DNA of 7,825 nucleotides from Candidatus Gottesmanbacteria bacterium (GTDB taxonomy: Bacteria; Patescibacteriota; Microgenomatia; 2-02-FULL-39-11), in NCBI GenBank assembly GCA_016204905.1, contig JACQJU010000033.1, forward strand, positions 1-7,825, in the 5' to 3' direction. Below the pieces are notes generated by a model, which did no database searches, had not been told where the DNA came from, and saw only the letters and a list, made by a program, of their open reading frames with translations. The translations under genes and the position numbers were made by a program. Below, piece by piece: positions 1 to 6,439 of the stretch. How positions within the stretch are numbered: position 1 is the stretch's first letter; every line of letters begins with the position of its first letter.

Positions 1-1154
1 AATACAAGGAGGGGATGGTGATTATGCAGGCTTAACACTTTCTGTTCATCAAAGTCAGGCGTAGTTGTAAATCCTTCTTGTGCGACATTATAAATTACAT
101 CTTCCTCTTTGAGGATGAATGCTCCTCTGGTTATTTTCATTTTGGTAATTAGTTCTTTTAACATTTGGTGAGTAAGATCCTCTAATTTGAGTGTGGAAGC
201 CATAATGAGAGCCATACCGTAGAGAAGATTTCTGGTATTATAGCGATCTTTATAAAAAATCTTGTCGGTAATTTTTTCTATAAAGCGACGGAAAGACTGG
301 AAGGTGGCTGCCATGAATAACGCAAGTACTGTAGAAATCGTTATGGTTCTAGGTTCGAGTGTGGATGTTACGAATAGAGATGATAAGACGGCAAACAGAA
401 ATGCTGATAATAAACCAAGAATACCAATGAGAAGGGTAAACGAGACTGCTCTAGCTACAACGAGGCGAATATCAAGAAAACGATGTTTGACTATAGCATA
501 GGTAATAAATCCTACTAGGAGTAATGCAAACGTTGGACCCATAAAGACTAAACCGCTATATTTAAAAACTACTACGGAAATGAATGTTGAAAGAATCATT
601 AATGTAAACGTAGAGGTGATTCCCATGAGGAAAAAGGAATACTGAACTTTTTCTCTTCCCTCGCTTTTTATGTATTTATAGATCAAAAGAATGAATGAGA
701 GAACAAAAAGTCCGGCAAAATCTAGGAAAATAATCGGTATTGCAGGACCGGGAACTGGTACAGGCTGGCCGTTGGGGTATTCCATATGAGTGAAGACATA
801 CGGAGAAAGTGAGGCAGACACTGCAGCTGCTAATATTAGAGAAATTATCACTAAATACTTTTTTCCTATTGTTATGTTTTCTTTCGGAAAGGTATGAATA
901 AGGAGAAAAAGTGTGGGGCCTAAAAACGAAAATACTGCCATGACTACTCGTATCCAGAAGAGCTGATCCTCCGGGGTATTTCGTGGTGGATGAAGTGAGA
1001 GGTAATTGACAATTACATAACTACTAAGAACGAGTGTTAGAAAAAAGAATAGTCGATCGGTCCAACTTTTTTTTCCTTTAAAATATACAAGGAAACCTAA
1101 GTAGGTATTGAGGATGACTGTAATAGCCCCAATTATAACTTCTATAAGTCCCAT
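1..1154 (-). CDS. 7TM sensor histidine kinase, N-terminal part (cut by window edge)
   Basis: The frame reads without a stop from an ATG at 1154 to the left edge, giving 384 residues. Residues about 3-260 hold seven or more hydrophobic segments, ending in the motif YAIVKHRFLDIRLVVAR (219-235). That motif is typical of the seven-transmembrane input region of histidine kinases (HisKA_7TM type). A linker with FIEKITDKIFYKDRYNTRNL (291-310) leads into the start of a GAF-like domain (about 308-384). The HisKA and ATPase domains would lie beyond the window, so kinase activity is inferred from family architecture and not seen. The start is well fixed: an in-frame stop lies at 1173-1175, no other start codon lies between, and the purine-rich AAGAAGAGAT precedes the ATG. 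It is divergent from the nitroreductase gene. Its likely role is membrane sensing and phosphotransfer to a response regulator; the one at 6063-6431 is a possible partner, unproven. Confidence 0.85.
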   Translation of the reverse strand, partial: MGLIEVIIGAITVILNTYLGFLVYFKGKKSWTDRLFFFLTLVLSSYVIVNYLSLHPPRNTPEDQLFWIRVVMAVFSFLGPTLFLLIHTFPKENITIGKKYLVIISLILAAAVSASLSPYVFTHMEYPNGQPVPVPGPAIPIIFLDFAGLFVLSFILLIYKYIKSEGREKVQYSFFLMGITSTFTLMILSTFISVVVFKYSGLVFMGPTFALLLVGFITYAIVKHRFLDIRLVVARAVSFTLLIGILGLLSAFLFAVLSSLFVTSTLEPRTITISTVLALFMAATFQSFRRFIEKITDKIFYKDRYNTRNLLYGMALIMASTLKLEDLTHQMLKELITKMKITRGAFILKEEDVIYNVAQEGFTTTPDFDEQKVLSLHNHHPLLV

Positions 1155-1171
1155 ATATCTCTTCTTTATCC

Positions 1172-1200
1172 ATTATGGACAGGTTTATAAAAAAATGCAA
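1172..1200 (-). promoter_or_regulatory. Candidate promoter of the 7TM kinase gene
   Basis: On the minus strand TTGCAT (1195-1200) and CATAAT (1172-1177) are separated by 17 nt. The -10 matches consensus at five of six positions; the -35 matches at only three. The predicted start of transcription near 1165 would give a leader of about 10 nt, holding the purine-rich AAGAAGAGAT ahead of the ATG at 1154. The 73-bp gap is shared with the divergent nitroreductase gene, so the two could be regulated together. Confidence 0.45.
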
Positions 1201-1203
1201 ACT

Positions 1204-1220
1204 TAGAATTGTTATGAGGA
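1204..1220 (+). promoter_or_regulatory. -10 box and ribosome binding site of the nitroreductase-like gene
   Basis: GAGGA at 1216-1220 lies 7 nt before the ATG at 1228. It is a clear Shine-Dalgarno site and picks this start over the in-frame ATGs at 1231 and 1246. TAGAAT at 1204-1209 matches a -10 box at five of six positions, but no convincing -35 box lies 17 nt upstream. The promoter part is therefore tentative, while the ribosome binding site is solid. Confidence 0.5.
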
Positions 1221-1227
1221 TTCCTGT

Positions 1228-2481
1228 ATGATGGACTATAATTATATGAAAATACATACTACCACCATGCATTATGTACTAGGTAAATATTCGAACAAGT
1301 TACTTGATCTTGATGCTCCAAGACCACCAGATGTACCTGAAGGAGAGCCATACTTGCCGTGGCGTTTAAAAGTGATGCAACAGGAGGAATTTTGGTCTTA
1401 CGGGGGAATTCATCGTTTGTCTGATACTCAATTGGCATATCTAGCTTATTTTAATATATTGGGTCCTTCGACACATAACACGGTGCCTCAAAGATTTATT
1501 CTTTCTTCGAAAACAAATTCAATTACGATAGTTGTTGATAGAAAATTTATATTGTCGGCATCGGATAAAGAAGGGAGACAGGGAACTATCAGCATCGGTT
1601 GCGGGATTGCTAATATGCTAACCGCTGCCCGTTTTTTTGGGCTTAGCGCTTCCATCAAGATTTTAGAGACTAAAGTGGAGTTTTTAAAGCCATACCAACC
1701 TGATCAGAAACGTTATACTCATTTTGTTCGTGTGAGCTTTAGTAAGGGAATTTTACCCTCACCGAAAGATATCTCTTTTCTATACGCGATGAAGGAAAGG
1801 AAGGTTATCAGGGCAGAATGGGATGAGAATATCAAGCTTTCTGATTTGATGGTTTTGGAGATGAAGAGGTTGATATCAAAACGATATATTGGTGTTCACC
1901 TAAGTATTATTACTGATTTCCAAACAAAACAACTGATGGCTGTATTTCAAGAGCAGAGTATGGGGACAGTAATGAATAATAATGATTTTGCTTTGGAATT
2001 GGGTAAATGGTTGCTTCCTAATAATAGTAAGAGCACTGTTGGGATTAGAGGATCGGATTTTGGCTTGAGTTACAAAAGCGGAGTAAGATTTCATAAAGGA
2101 CTTTTGAGAAAACAACGATTGCAGCCGATTGAGATTCAGAATTTTGCTAAGGGAGAGAAAGATATAGTGCGATCAGCATCGGGAATTGGTGTTATTTCTG
2201 TAGAGCATGATACACCGGAACTTCGAGTCGCCGCAGGAGAGGGTTTTGAAGATATCGCTTTATATCTTCATCTTAGGGGTTATTTTACTTCTATACATGC
2301 TGCAACTACTGAAGTAGATATCGGCACTGCTCTTATAAAAGCAAGACTGATGGTATACAACCGCAAAGATGAAGGAAGACCAACTGTTGTTTTTGTCATT
2401 GGACAACCTAAAATTGCTCAAGATAAACTACGGTCTCACTCTTCCAGACCAATGATTGAAGATATTATATTTAGGAGCTAG
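1228..2481 (+). CDS. Acg/Rv1355c-type nitroreductase-like flavoprotein
   Basis: This 417-residue protein has the marks of the nitroreductase superfamily, closest to the Acg-like group. An N-terminal segment (about 1-65) precedes GPSTHNTVPQRF (79-90), the equivalent of the PSxHNxQPW flavin-phosphate loop. Next comes DKEGRQGTISIGCGIANML (113-131), the GR...G.aleN signature of the dimer and FMN site. The Acg-type second half contains a hydrophobic EL..WL segment (257-262), GVISVEHDTPELRVAAGEGF (321-340) and a C-terminal SSRPMIEDII (405-414). Such proteins bind FMN at a dimer interface and some use NAD(P)H; the substrate here is unknown. Some Acg proteins are thought to store FMN without classic nitroreductase activity. 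The canonical Trp after QP is Arg89 here. In Rv1355c-like proteins, as I recall them, this domain follows a ThiF domain on one chain. Here its convergent neighbour encodes the ThiF-like part. A clear GAGGA supports the start. Confidence 0.72.
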   Translation: MMDYNYMKIHTTTMHYVLGKYSNKLLDLDAPRPPDVPEGEPYLPWRLKVMQQEEFWSYGGIHRLSDTQLAYLAYFNILGPSTHNTVPQRFILSSKTNSITIVVDRKFILSASDKEGRQGTISIGCGIANMLTAARFFGLSASIKILETKVEFLKPYQPDQKRYTHFVRVSFSKGILPSPKDISFLYAMKERKVIRAEWDENIKLSDLMVLEMKRLISKRYIGVHLSIITDFQTKQLMAVFQEQSMGTVMNNNDFALELGKWLLPNNSKSTVGIRGSDFGLSYKSGVRFHKGLLRKQRLQPIEIQNFAKGEKDIVRSASGIGVISVEHDTPELRVAAGEGFEDIALYLHLRGYFTSIHAATTEVDIGTALIKARLMVYNRKDEGRPTVVFVIGQPKIAQDKLRSHSSRPMIEDIIFRS

Positions 2482-4102
2482 GGTGTAATCTTTTTTTAGT
2501 GTCTCGTTCTTGAATTATGATTTCATCCTTCAAATGATCAATAACTATATATTTGGGAATATGGTGGCCGAGAAAGTATTGGATCACTTTTCTCCCTCCG
2601 ATTCCTCCGGCGTCAAGGGCGGTTACCCCTTTCTGAGGTAGGGCGCTACCCATTTGTTCACCGATACCGGCAACCCATGATCCGAAAGGAGTAGTAGGAT
2701 CACGAAAGGAAGGTCCGCACAGAGCCTCTACAAAATCAAAGAACGCAGACATCGTTTTTTCACTTTCTGCTTTTTCTAATAATCGACGGACTGTATCGTC
2801 CGATACGTTATAGCCGATACTATCGTTTCGGCTAGGCCAATCATAAAATTGAAACTGGGTCTTGTCGCCAAAATCACTCACCATCATTAGGGGAATTCCG
2901 AGAATTTTACAAAGAACTCTCATTTCATATTTGACTCTTCCTTTATCAACCTCCTCAATGACTATATCGACTGGTGGTTCTTGGATTCCGTCGCCTAAAA
3001 GAAACTGGAGTACGTTTTCCCAATTTATTCCCTCGTTGTAGACATCTATTTGCGTATAGGGATCACTTTTAAGAATTGTTTTTGCTAATTCTTGGGCTTT
3101 GTTTTTGAAACTGATGACGTCTGGATTTCTGAGTATATCTCTTATCATTTTTATTTCAGCGGGTTTGGATTTTTTTTGCAAAGTATCGGGATCAAAAAAT
3201 AAACCGCCCAGTTTTGAAGCTCTACTTCCAGTTAAATTTCTGATACTTGAGCCGATCATTCGGTTGAGATTCCCATTTTCTAAGAAGTCATTGTCTGCTA
3301 ATTTTCCTCTTTTCGGGCGAGCGTCGCGGCCATATCCATATATGATATTGCCACCGACGCTCGCGCCAATAACACCAACTACTTTTTGTTCCAAAATTTG
3401 TCTCGTTTGTTCCCAGCGTAACTGTTGCTGCGGATCTTTATTTAATATCGACGTGCTTGTAATAAGAGAGAGACGATGGAACCATTCTGGAGCTATAAGA
3501 TGAATCTCTTCTTCATCTGGTAAATACATATACGTACCGTAATCTGGTGCCCACCTGCCTTTTTGAAATGCGTCTATTTTTTTCTTTTCAAATATATTTC
3601 GTTCCCGATCATAGATTTGACGTAACGTCTTGCCATCTCTTGTGCGAGGAGAATTATCGATGGCCGAGAGTGATTTATTGAGAGAATTAAAGGTCATGGT
3701 GATATCATCAGGAAACTGATGATCTAAATTTATAGTCACACTAGGTTTTCGATTGGAAAATTGTGGGAGTTTGAGCAAATCAGGATGAGTAAGCGTTAAT
3801 ATTCCATCTTCATCATAGGTGATCGTACCTTTTTGATGGGCGATCTTGGCATCAAGAAGAAGTGGTTGATCTGGGAAATTACTATAGTTTCTTTTGGGAT
3901 TGGGGGATACAAGGTAGTCAATTGATGGTTTTAATTTCAGCAACCAATCATCAGGGATATTTTTTCCTGATTCTATTCGGTTTATTTTATCAATCAGGGG
4001 TTTTAAACGATTTTGTAGAAGAGATTTGGAGATTTTTGTCGGATACGTATTTTTATGGATGTTTCGTTTGTGACCGGATGATTTTTCAATCATAGATTTC
4101 AT
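2471..4102 (-). CDS. ThiF/E1-like adenylyltransferase, Rv1355c-type
   Basis: Numbered from the ATG at 4102, the protein has 543 residues. Residues 1 to about 220 are a poorly conserved N-terminal region with acidic and basic stretches. The E1-like Rossmann domain follows: glycine loop GVIGASVGG (243-251), ADNDF (269-273) and NLNR (278-281, the ATP-contacting Asn/Arg). A KAQELAKTILKSDPY helix (335-349) matches the Lys-containing KA..A..i..lNP element, and VDIVIEEVDKG (378-388) and IPLMMVSDFGD (403-413) come after. E1-like enzymes adenylate a carboxylate, usually a protein C-terminus. Only Cys398 and Cys462 are present, with no CxxC zinc pairs and no Cys where ThiF/MoeB/E1 carry theirs. Adenylation without thioester transfer is therefore more likely. 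An in-frame stop lies at 4124-4126. The frame could open at TTG 4123, but ATG 4102 is a likelier start, and no site has a good ribosome binding sequence. The gene lies 39 bp after its upstream neighbour, so co-transcription is likely. Confidence 0.75.
   Translation of the reverse strand: MKSMIEKSSGHKRNIHKNTYPTKISKSLLQNRLKPLIDKINRIESGKNIPDDWLLKLKPSIDYLVSPNPKRNYSNFPDQPLLLDAKIAHQKGTITYDEDGILTLTHPDLLKLPQFSNRKPSVTINLDHQFPDDITMTFNSLNKSLSAIDNSPRTRDGKTLRQIYDRERNIFEKKKIDAFQKGRWAPDYGTYMYLPDEEEIHLIAPEWFHRLSLITSTSILNKDPQQQLRWEQTRQILEQKVVGVIGASVGGNIIYGYGRDARPKRGKLADNDFLENGNLNRMIGSSIRNLTGSRASKLGGLFFDPDTLQKKSKPAEIKMIRDILRNPDVISFKNKAQELAKTILKSDPYTQIDVYNEGINWENVLQFLLGDGIQEPPVDIVIEEVDKGRVKYEMRVLCKILGIPLMMVSDFGDKTQFQFYDWPSRNDSIGYNVSDDTVRRLLEKAESEKTMSAFFDFVEALCGPSFRDPTTPFGSWVAGIGEQMGSALPQKGVTALDAGGIGGRKVIQYFLGHHIPKYIVIDHLKDEIIIQERDTKKRLHPSS
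3317..3364. repeat. 10-bp perfect inverted repeat inside the ThiF-like gene
   Basis: GCGAGCGTCG (3317-3326) and CGACGCTCGC (3355-3364) are exact reverse complements separated by 28 nt. They are unusually GC-rich for this AT-rich window and flank codons for the ATP-binding glycine loop and the segment after it. The mRNA could form a stem of 10 pairs with a large loop. It may be a codon coincidence. Confidence 0.6.
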
Positions 4103-4141
4103 GTGGGGCAAAGACAAAGACAATTACAAACATAGTGGATT

Positions 4142-5281
4142 CTATTTACGGCAGTATTCTATCATAGTTTTGACACCTTGTAACCACGCGGATACTGACA
4201 TGATTCTTAAGACTGGGCCGTCTCTAACGTATTTATTCATATTATTTCTTAGTTGATCTCCTGTCAGGTTGGTCTGGGATATAGGACCCTTGGTCAAGAA
4301 TAGTTGGCCCATGTTGGAGAAATGGTGCATTTTTGGGGATGCGAGCATTTCTTCAATCGTAGTAGGGTGAAGGAGGTAGGTATTAAGAACCTCTTTTGGT
4401 AGAAGCCCGGTCTTTAATAATCTAACAAGATCATGGATATTTAAGAAATACCCGGGATACATAAATCTTATCTTTGGATAGGACTGGTCCAAGCGGACTG
4501 TTTCCTGTTTATTGAGCATAAGTGCTTCGGCAGCATCTATAAAAGGTAATTTTATGCCTTCTTTTATAGTCAAAATATTATCAGTGAGTTCACGATGCAT
4601 TAAGGAGGTGAGTGTGGTGAATTGCTTTCCTAGTTTTGCTGCATCTTGGAAAAAAGCCTGGTTCATCAAGGCAAAACTTAAAGCTGTATAGCGATTTTTT
4701 CCTAGATGATGCCCCTCAGATTTATTTTGCTGGCTTTTCAAAAAATCACCATTGATAATATAGGGTCTAACTGCTGATATCCTAGAGTGAGTAACTAGAC
4801 CCTTCACCAGTTCTTTCGTTTTGAGCCCTTTAATTTCGGCTAGGTGGGGTAATAGTGGTTTTTGTTTTTGTCCATCATAAATAACTTCATAGATAACATC
4901 TTCTGTAAGAAGTGGATCTCCAGATGCTGGTACAAATCTCATACTTAACCATTCTTCAGCATTTTCCCATTTTCCATTGATTTCTACAGGATATGTCGTG
5001 CGAGTTAAATATACTGCGGATTTACTATCTAGAGGATCTATAAGTGGTACCTTACCATAGCGCTGATATGTTCTTCGTGCCTCTTTTATTAGTAAATGTT
5101 CTGATTCATTGCTCCATACTGGTTCATGAAGGGGGGAGCTGCAAAAGATGGAAAATTCTGCTGGACCGATTTTCTCTTTTAAAACCGGTTTGCTTTTTAT
5201 ATTGGCAGAGAGTTTAATGATTTCGTGGGGTTTAAGACTGTTCATTATGCTAGATTGAGGTTTCAGAGTTGTCATAAACAT
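4142..5281 (-). CDS. Uncharacterised protein, possible GNAT-fold N-acyl synthase
   Basis: I do not recognise this 379-residue protein by name. Its predicted order of elements recalls N-acyl amino acid and autoinducer synthases, which have a GNAT fold. There is a helix IKEARRTYQRYGKVPL (65-80), a strand AVYLTRTTYPVEI (89-101), then EEWLSMRFVPASGDP (109-123). THSRISAVRPY (164-174) sits like the E.SR.av element, an RYTALSFALMNQAFFQDAAK helix (197-216) follows, and a late GKQFTTLTSLMHREL (218-232) sits like the C-terminal strand and helix. The rest (about 240-379) is mixed, with MYPGYFLNIHDLVRLL at 274-289. There is no signal peptide or membrane segment, so it should be cytosolic. The fold is an inference from pattern alone. 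It lies directly upstream of the ThiF-like gene, suggesting a shared pathway. The ATG at 5281 has no Shine-Dalgarno site; ATG at 5275 is also possible. Confidence 0.6.
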   Translation of the reverse strand: MFMTTLKPQSSIMNSLKPHEIIKLSANIKSKPVLKEKIGPAEFSIFCSSPLHEPVWSNESEHLLIKEARRTYQRYGKVPLIDPLDSKSAVYLTRTTYPVEINGKWENAEEWLSMRFVPASGDPLLTEDVIYEVIYDGQKQKPLLPHLAEIKGLKTKELVKGLVTHSRISAVRPYIINGDFLKSQQNKSEGHHLGKNRYTALSFALMNQAFFQDAAKLGKQFTTLTSLMHRELTDNILTIKEGIKLPFIDAAEALMLNKQETVRLDQSYPKIRFMYPGYFLNIHDLVRLLKTGLLPKEVLNTYLLHPTTIEEMLASPKMHHFSNMGQLFLTKGPISQTNLTGDQLRNNMNKYVRDGPVLRIMSVSAWLQGVKTMIEYCRK

Positions 5282-5289
5282 AATCAGAA

Positions 5290-5298
5290 ATTATTACA
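5290..5298 (-). promoter_or_regulatory. Candidate extended -10 element before the 379-aa gene
   Basis: On the minus strand TG (5297-5298), one base, then AATAAT (5290-5295) forms an extended -10 motif. It ends 8 nt before the ATG at 5281. No good -35 box is visible, as is usual for extended -10 promoters. The predicted transcript would have almost no leader, which fits the missing ribosome binding site. Confidence 0.35.
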
Positions 5299-5329
5299 AA
5301 GATGAGAGAAGAATAAATTATCAATTATG

Positions 5330-5572
5330 TTATGTAATTTTTTTATTAGGAATGGGTGGGGGATTGCTTTTGAGTTTTTTCAAAACAGAAATACCATCCA
5401 TTTTGGGCATCATAATGTCTAGGAGAATCAGGTCATATCCGCCGACGAGTGCTTTCGTGTAAGCTTCTTCACTGTCTTTGACTGTTTCGGCTTCTAGACC
5501 GGCATCTTTTAGTACCTGGACATAAAGATTTCGTAAAATCTCTTCGTCTTCAGCAAGCAATATTTTTGCCAC
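5330..5572 (-). pseudogene. Truncated response-regulator receiver domain
   Basis: This is a paralogue of the complete receiver gene at 6063-6431. Both share AKILL.ED, DAG, GGYDLILLDIMMPK, DGISVLK and PNKKI in the same places. Numbered from GTG at 5572 it has 80 residues, with acidic pocket Glu8-Asp9-Glu10 and phospho-acceptor Asp52. It stops right after PNKKIT. The fourth and fifth strands with the conserved Thr and Lys (Thr83 and Lys105 in the intact copy) are missing, so it should not fold or signal as a normal receiver. The frame can be opened further to a TTG at 5584, but that codon overlaps the predicted -10 box. GTG 5572 is the better start by analogy with the ATG of the other copy. It is likely a decaying gene, although the retained promoter leaves open a short expressed product. 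Confidence 0.72.
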
Positions 5573-5580
5573 TATATTTG

Positions 5581-5609
5581 ACAATAATGAAAATTAGGGA
5601 AAAGGTCAA
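5581..5609 (-). promoter_or_regulatory. Promoter of the truncated receiver gene
   Basis: On the minus strand TTGACC (5604-5609) and TATTGT (5581-5586) are separated by exactly 17 nt. The same TTGAC(A/C)-N17-TATTGT layout precedes the intact receiver gene, with start codons at equal distance (8 nt after the -10 box). Conservation of this layout between paralogues whose spacers differ supports a real promoter. The transcript should be leaderless or nearly so. Confidence 0.6.
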
Positions 5610-5628
5610 GTTTCTAGATGCGGGTTCT

Positions 5629-6006
5629 TCAGGTATCTCGTACAATTTGCTGAGGTCGCGTAAAATTTTTTTCCGCCTCCCTATCAGAAATAGTATCAGG
5701 AGGTGAATGGAGTTTTTTACTTTTTGCTGTCTTTGGCGTGCTTAGTATGACTCCTTTTCCCCCACCATATGGAAGCTGGGCAAGGGCTGCTTTATAGGAC
5801 ATGAGTTTGGATAGATCGAGTACATCTTTTAGGGCTTCTTCTTCGGTTTTATATGACCAAAGGCGCGTGGCACCAAAAGCAGGATGTTTCGTATTACCTC
5901 GATGGAGAGCTATATATGCCTTCAACCCGCATGAGGAGTCAGCAACAAATGATACCATTCTATGGTTGTCAAATTCCGGTAGATTTTCCCAACTAACTGC
6001 TGACAT
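5629..6006 (-). pseudogene. Leucine-dehydrogenase-like gene with the NAD domain deleted
   Basis: Of 125 residues, about 1-98 match the dimerization and catalytic half of Glu/Leu/Phe/Val dehydrogenases. Visible elements are VSFVADSSCGLKAYIALHRG (18-37), HPAFGATRLW (41-50), EEEALKDVLDLSKLMSYKAALA (55-76) and LPYGGGKGVIL (78-88). Lys72 and Lys84 correspond to the substrate-binding and catalytic lysines. Family members run to roughly 350-420 residues with a C-terminal NAD Rossmann domain, which is absent here. The last part (DTISDREAEKNF, 104-115) resembles the far C-terminal AADR.AEERI element of leucine dehydrogenases. This suggests an in-frame internal deletion rather than a simple stop. Without the NAD domain it cannot catalyse oxidative deamination. 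ATG 6006 is supported by a promoter ending 6 nt upstream. Confidence 0.68.
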
Positions 6007-6012
6007 GCTTTG

Positions 6013-6041
6013 ATGATACTATACTATATATTACTTTTGAA
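6013..6041 (-). promoter_or_regulatory. Candidate promoter of the dehydrogenase remnant
   Basis: On the minus strand TTCAAA (6036-6041, four of six) and TATCAT (6013-6018, five of six) lie 17 nt apart. Only 6 nt separate the -10 box from the ATG at 6006, so transcription should begin at or next to the start codon. No Shine-Dalgarno site exists, in line with a leaderless mRNA. Confidence 0.45.
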
Positions 6042-6062
6042 GAAGAAACGGGATGAGTATCT

Positions 6063-6431
6063 TTATGAGAGATAACTTTTTACTTGTTTGACAACCTGTT
6101 CTGGAGTGAGTTGGGATTTGACAAAATAGCCCTCAGCACCAAGCTCCAGGGCAGATTTAATTGATTCATAGGTGCTAAGAACTGTGAGCATTATTATTTT
6201 TTTATTTGGGGAAAGAGGAGGTTTATCCTTTAAATCTTTAAGGACGCTTATTCCATCTTTTTTGGGCATCATAATATCAAGAAGTATAAGATCATAACCA
6301 CCTTCTTGTGCTTTTTTCAAACCCTCTTCTCCATCTTGAGCAATATCTAACTCAAAACCAGCATCGGTGAGTATCTGGGAATAGATTTGCCTGATATTTT
6401 GATCATCTTCAACAAGAAGTATTTTCGCCAT
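6063..6431 (-). CDS. Single-domain response regulator (CheY-like receiver)
   Basis: This is a complete receiver of 122 residues with no output domain. Asp9-Asp10 form the metal-binding acidic pocket and Asp52 in DLILLDIMMPKKDG is the phospho-acceptor. Thr83 (IIMLTVLS) is the switch Thr/Ser, and Lys105 in GYFVKSQLTPEQV is the conserved lysine. It should be phosphorylated by a histidine kinase and act through protein contacts, as CheY-like or phosphorelay proteins do. The kinase at 1-1154 and the sensor at 7415 are nearby candidates only. The frame can be extended to TTG at 6443, but that codon lies inside the predicted -10 box, so ATG 6431 is chosen. A truncated paralogue lies at 5330-5572. 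Confidence 0.88.
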   Translation of the reverse strand: MAKILLVEDDQNIRQIYSQILTDAGFELDIAQDGEEGLKKAQEGGYDLILLDIMMPKKDGISVLKDLKDKPPLSPNKKIIMLTVLSTYESIKSALELGAEGYFVKSQLTPEQVVKQVKSYLS

Positions 6432-6439
6432 TTTATTTG

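Noticed and set aside
262..501. A 79-codon plus-strand frame near the left edge
   Set aside because: It is antisense to the membrane region and linker of the 7TM kinase, which reads without a break on the minus strand.
1078..1272. A 64-codon minus-strand frame across the divergent promoter region
   Set aside because: It overlaps the starts of both flanking genes and has no coding-like composition; the promoter and ribosome binding signals here fit the flanking genes.
3099..3503. A 134-codon open frame on the plus strand
   Set aside because: It lies wholly antisense to the E1-like core, whose motifs read on the minus strand. Its product looks like no known protein and there is no ribosome binding site.
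3862..4095. A 77-codon hydrophobic plus-strand frame
   Set aside because: It is antisense to the N-terminal region of the ThiF-like gene. The hydrophobic residues come from reading Asn/Lys-rich codons backwards.
5590..5710. Another minus-strand frame giving RRKKILRDLSKLYEIPEEP
   Set aside because: It looks protein-like, but it has no start and runs into the receiver promoter. The annotated frame there continues the dehydrogenase with a plausible C-terminal match, so I kept that reading.
5801..6013. A 70-codon plus-strand frame
   Set aside because: It is the shadow of the dehydrogenase-like fragment, which has recognisable motifs on the other strand.
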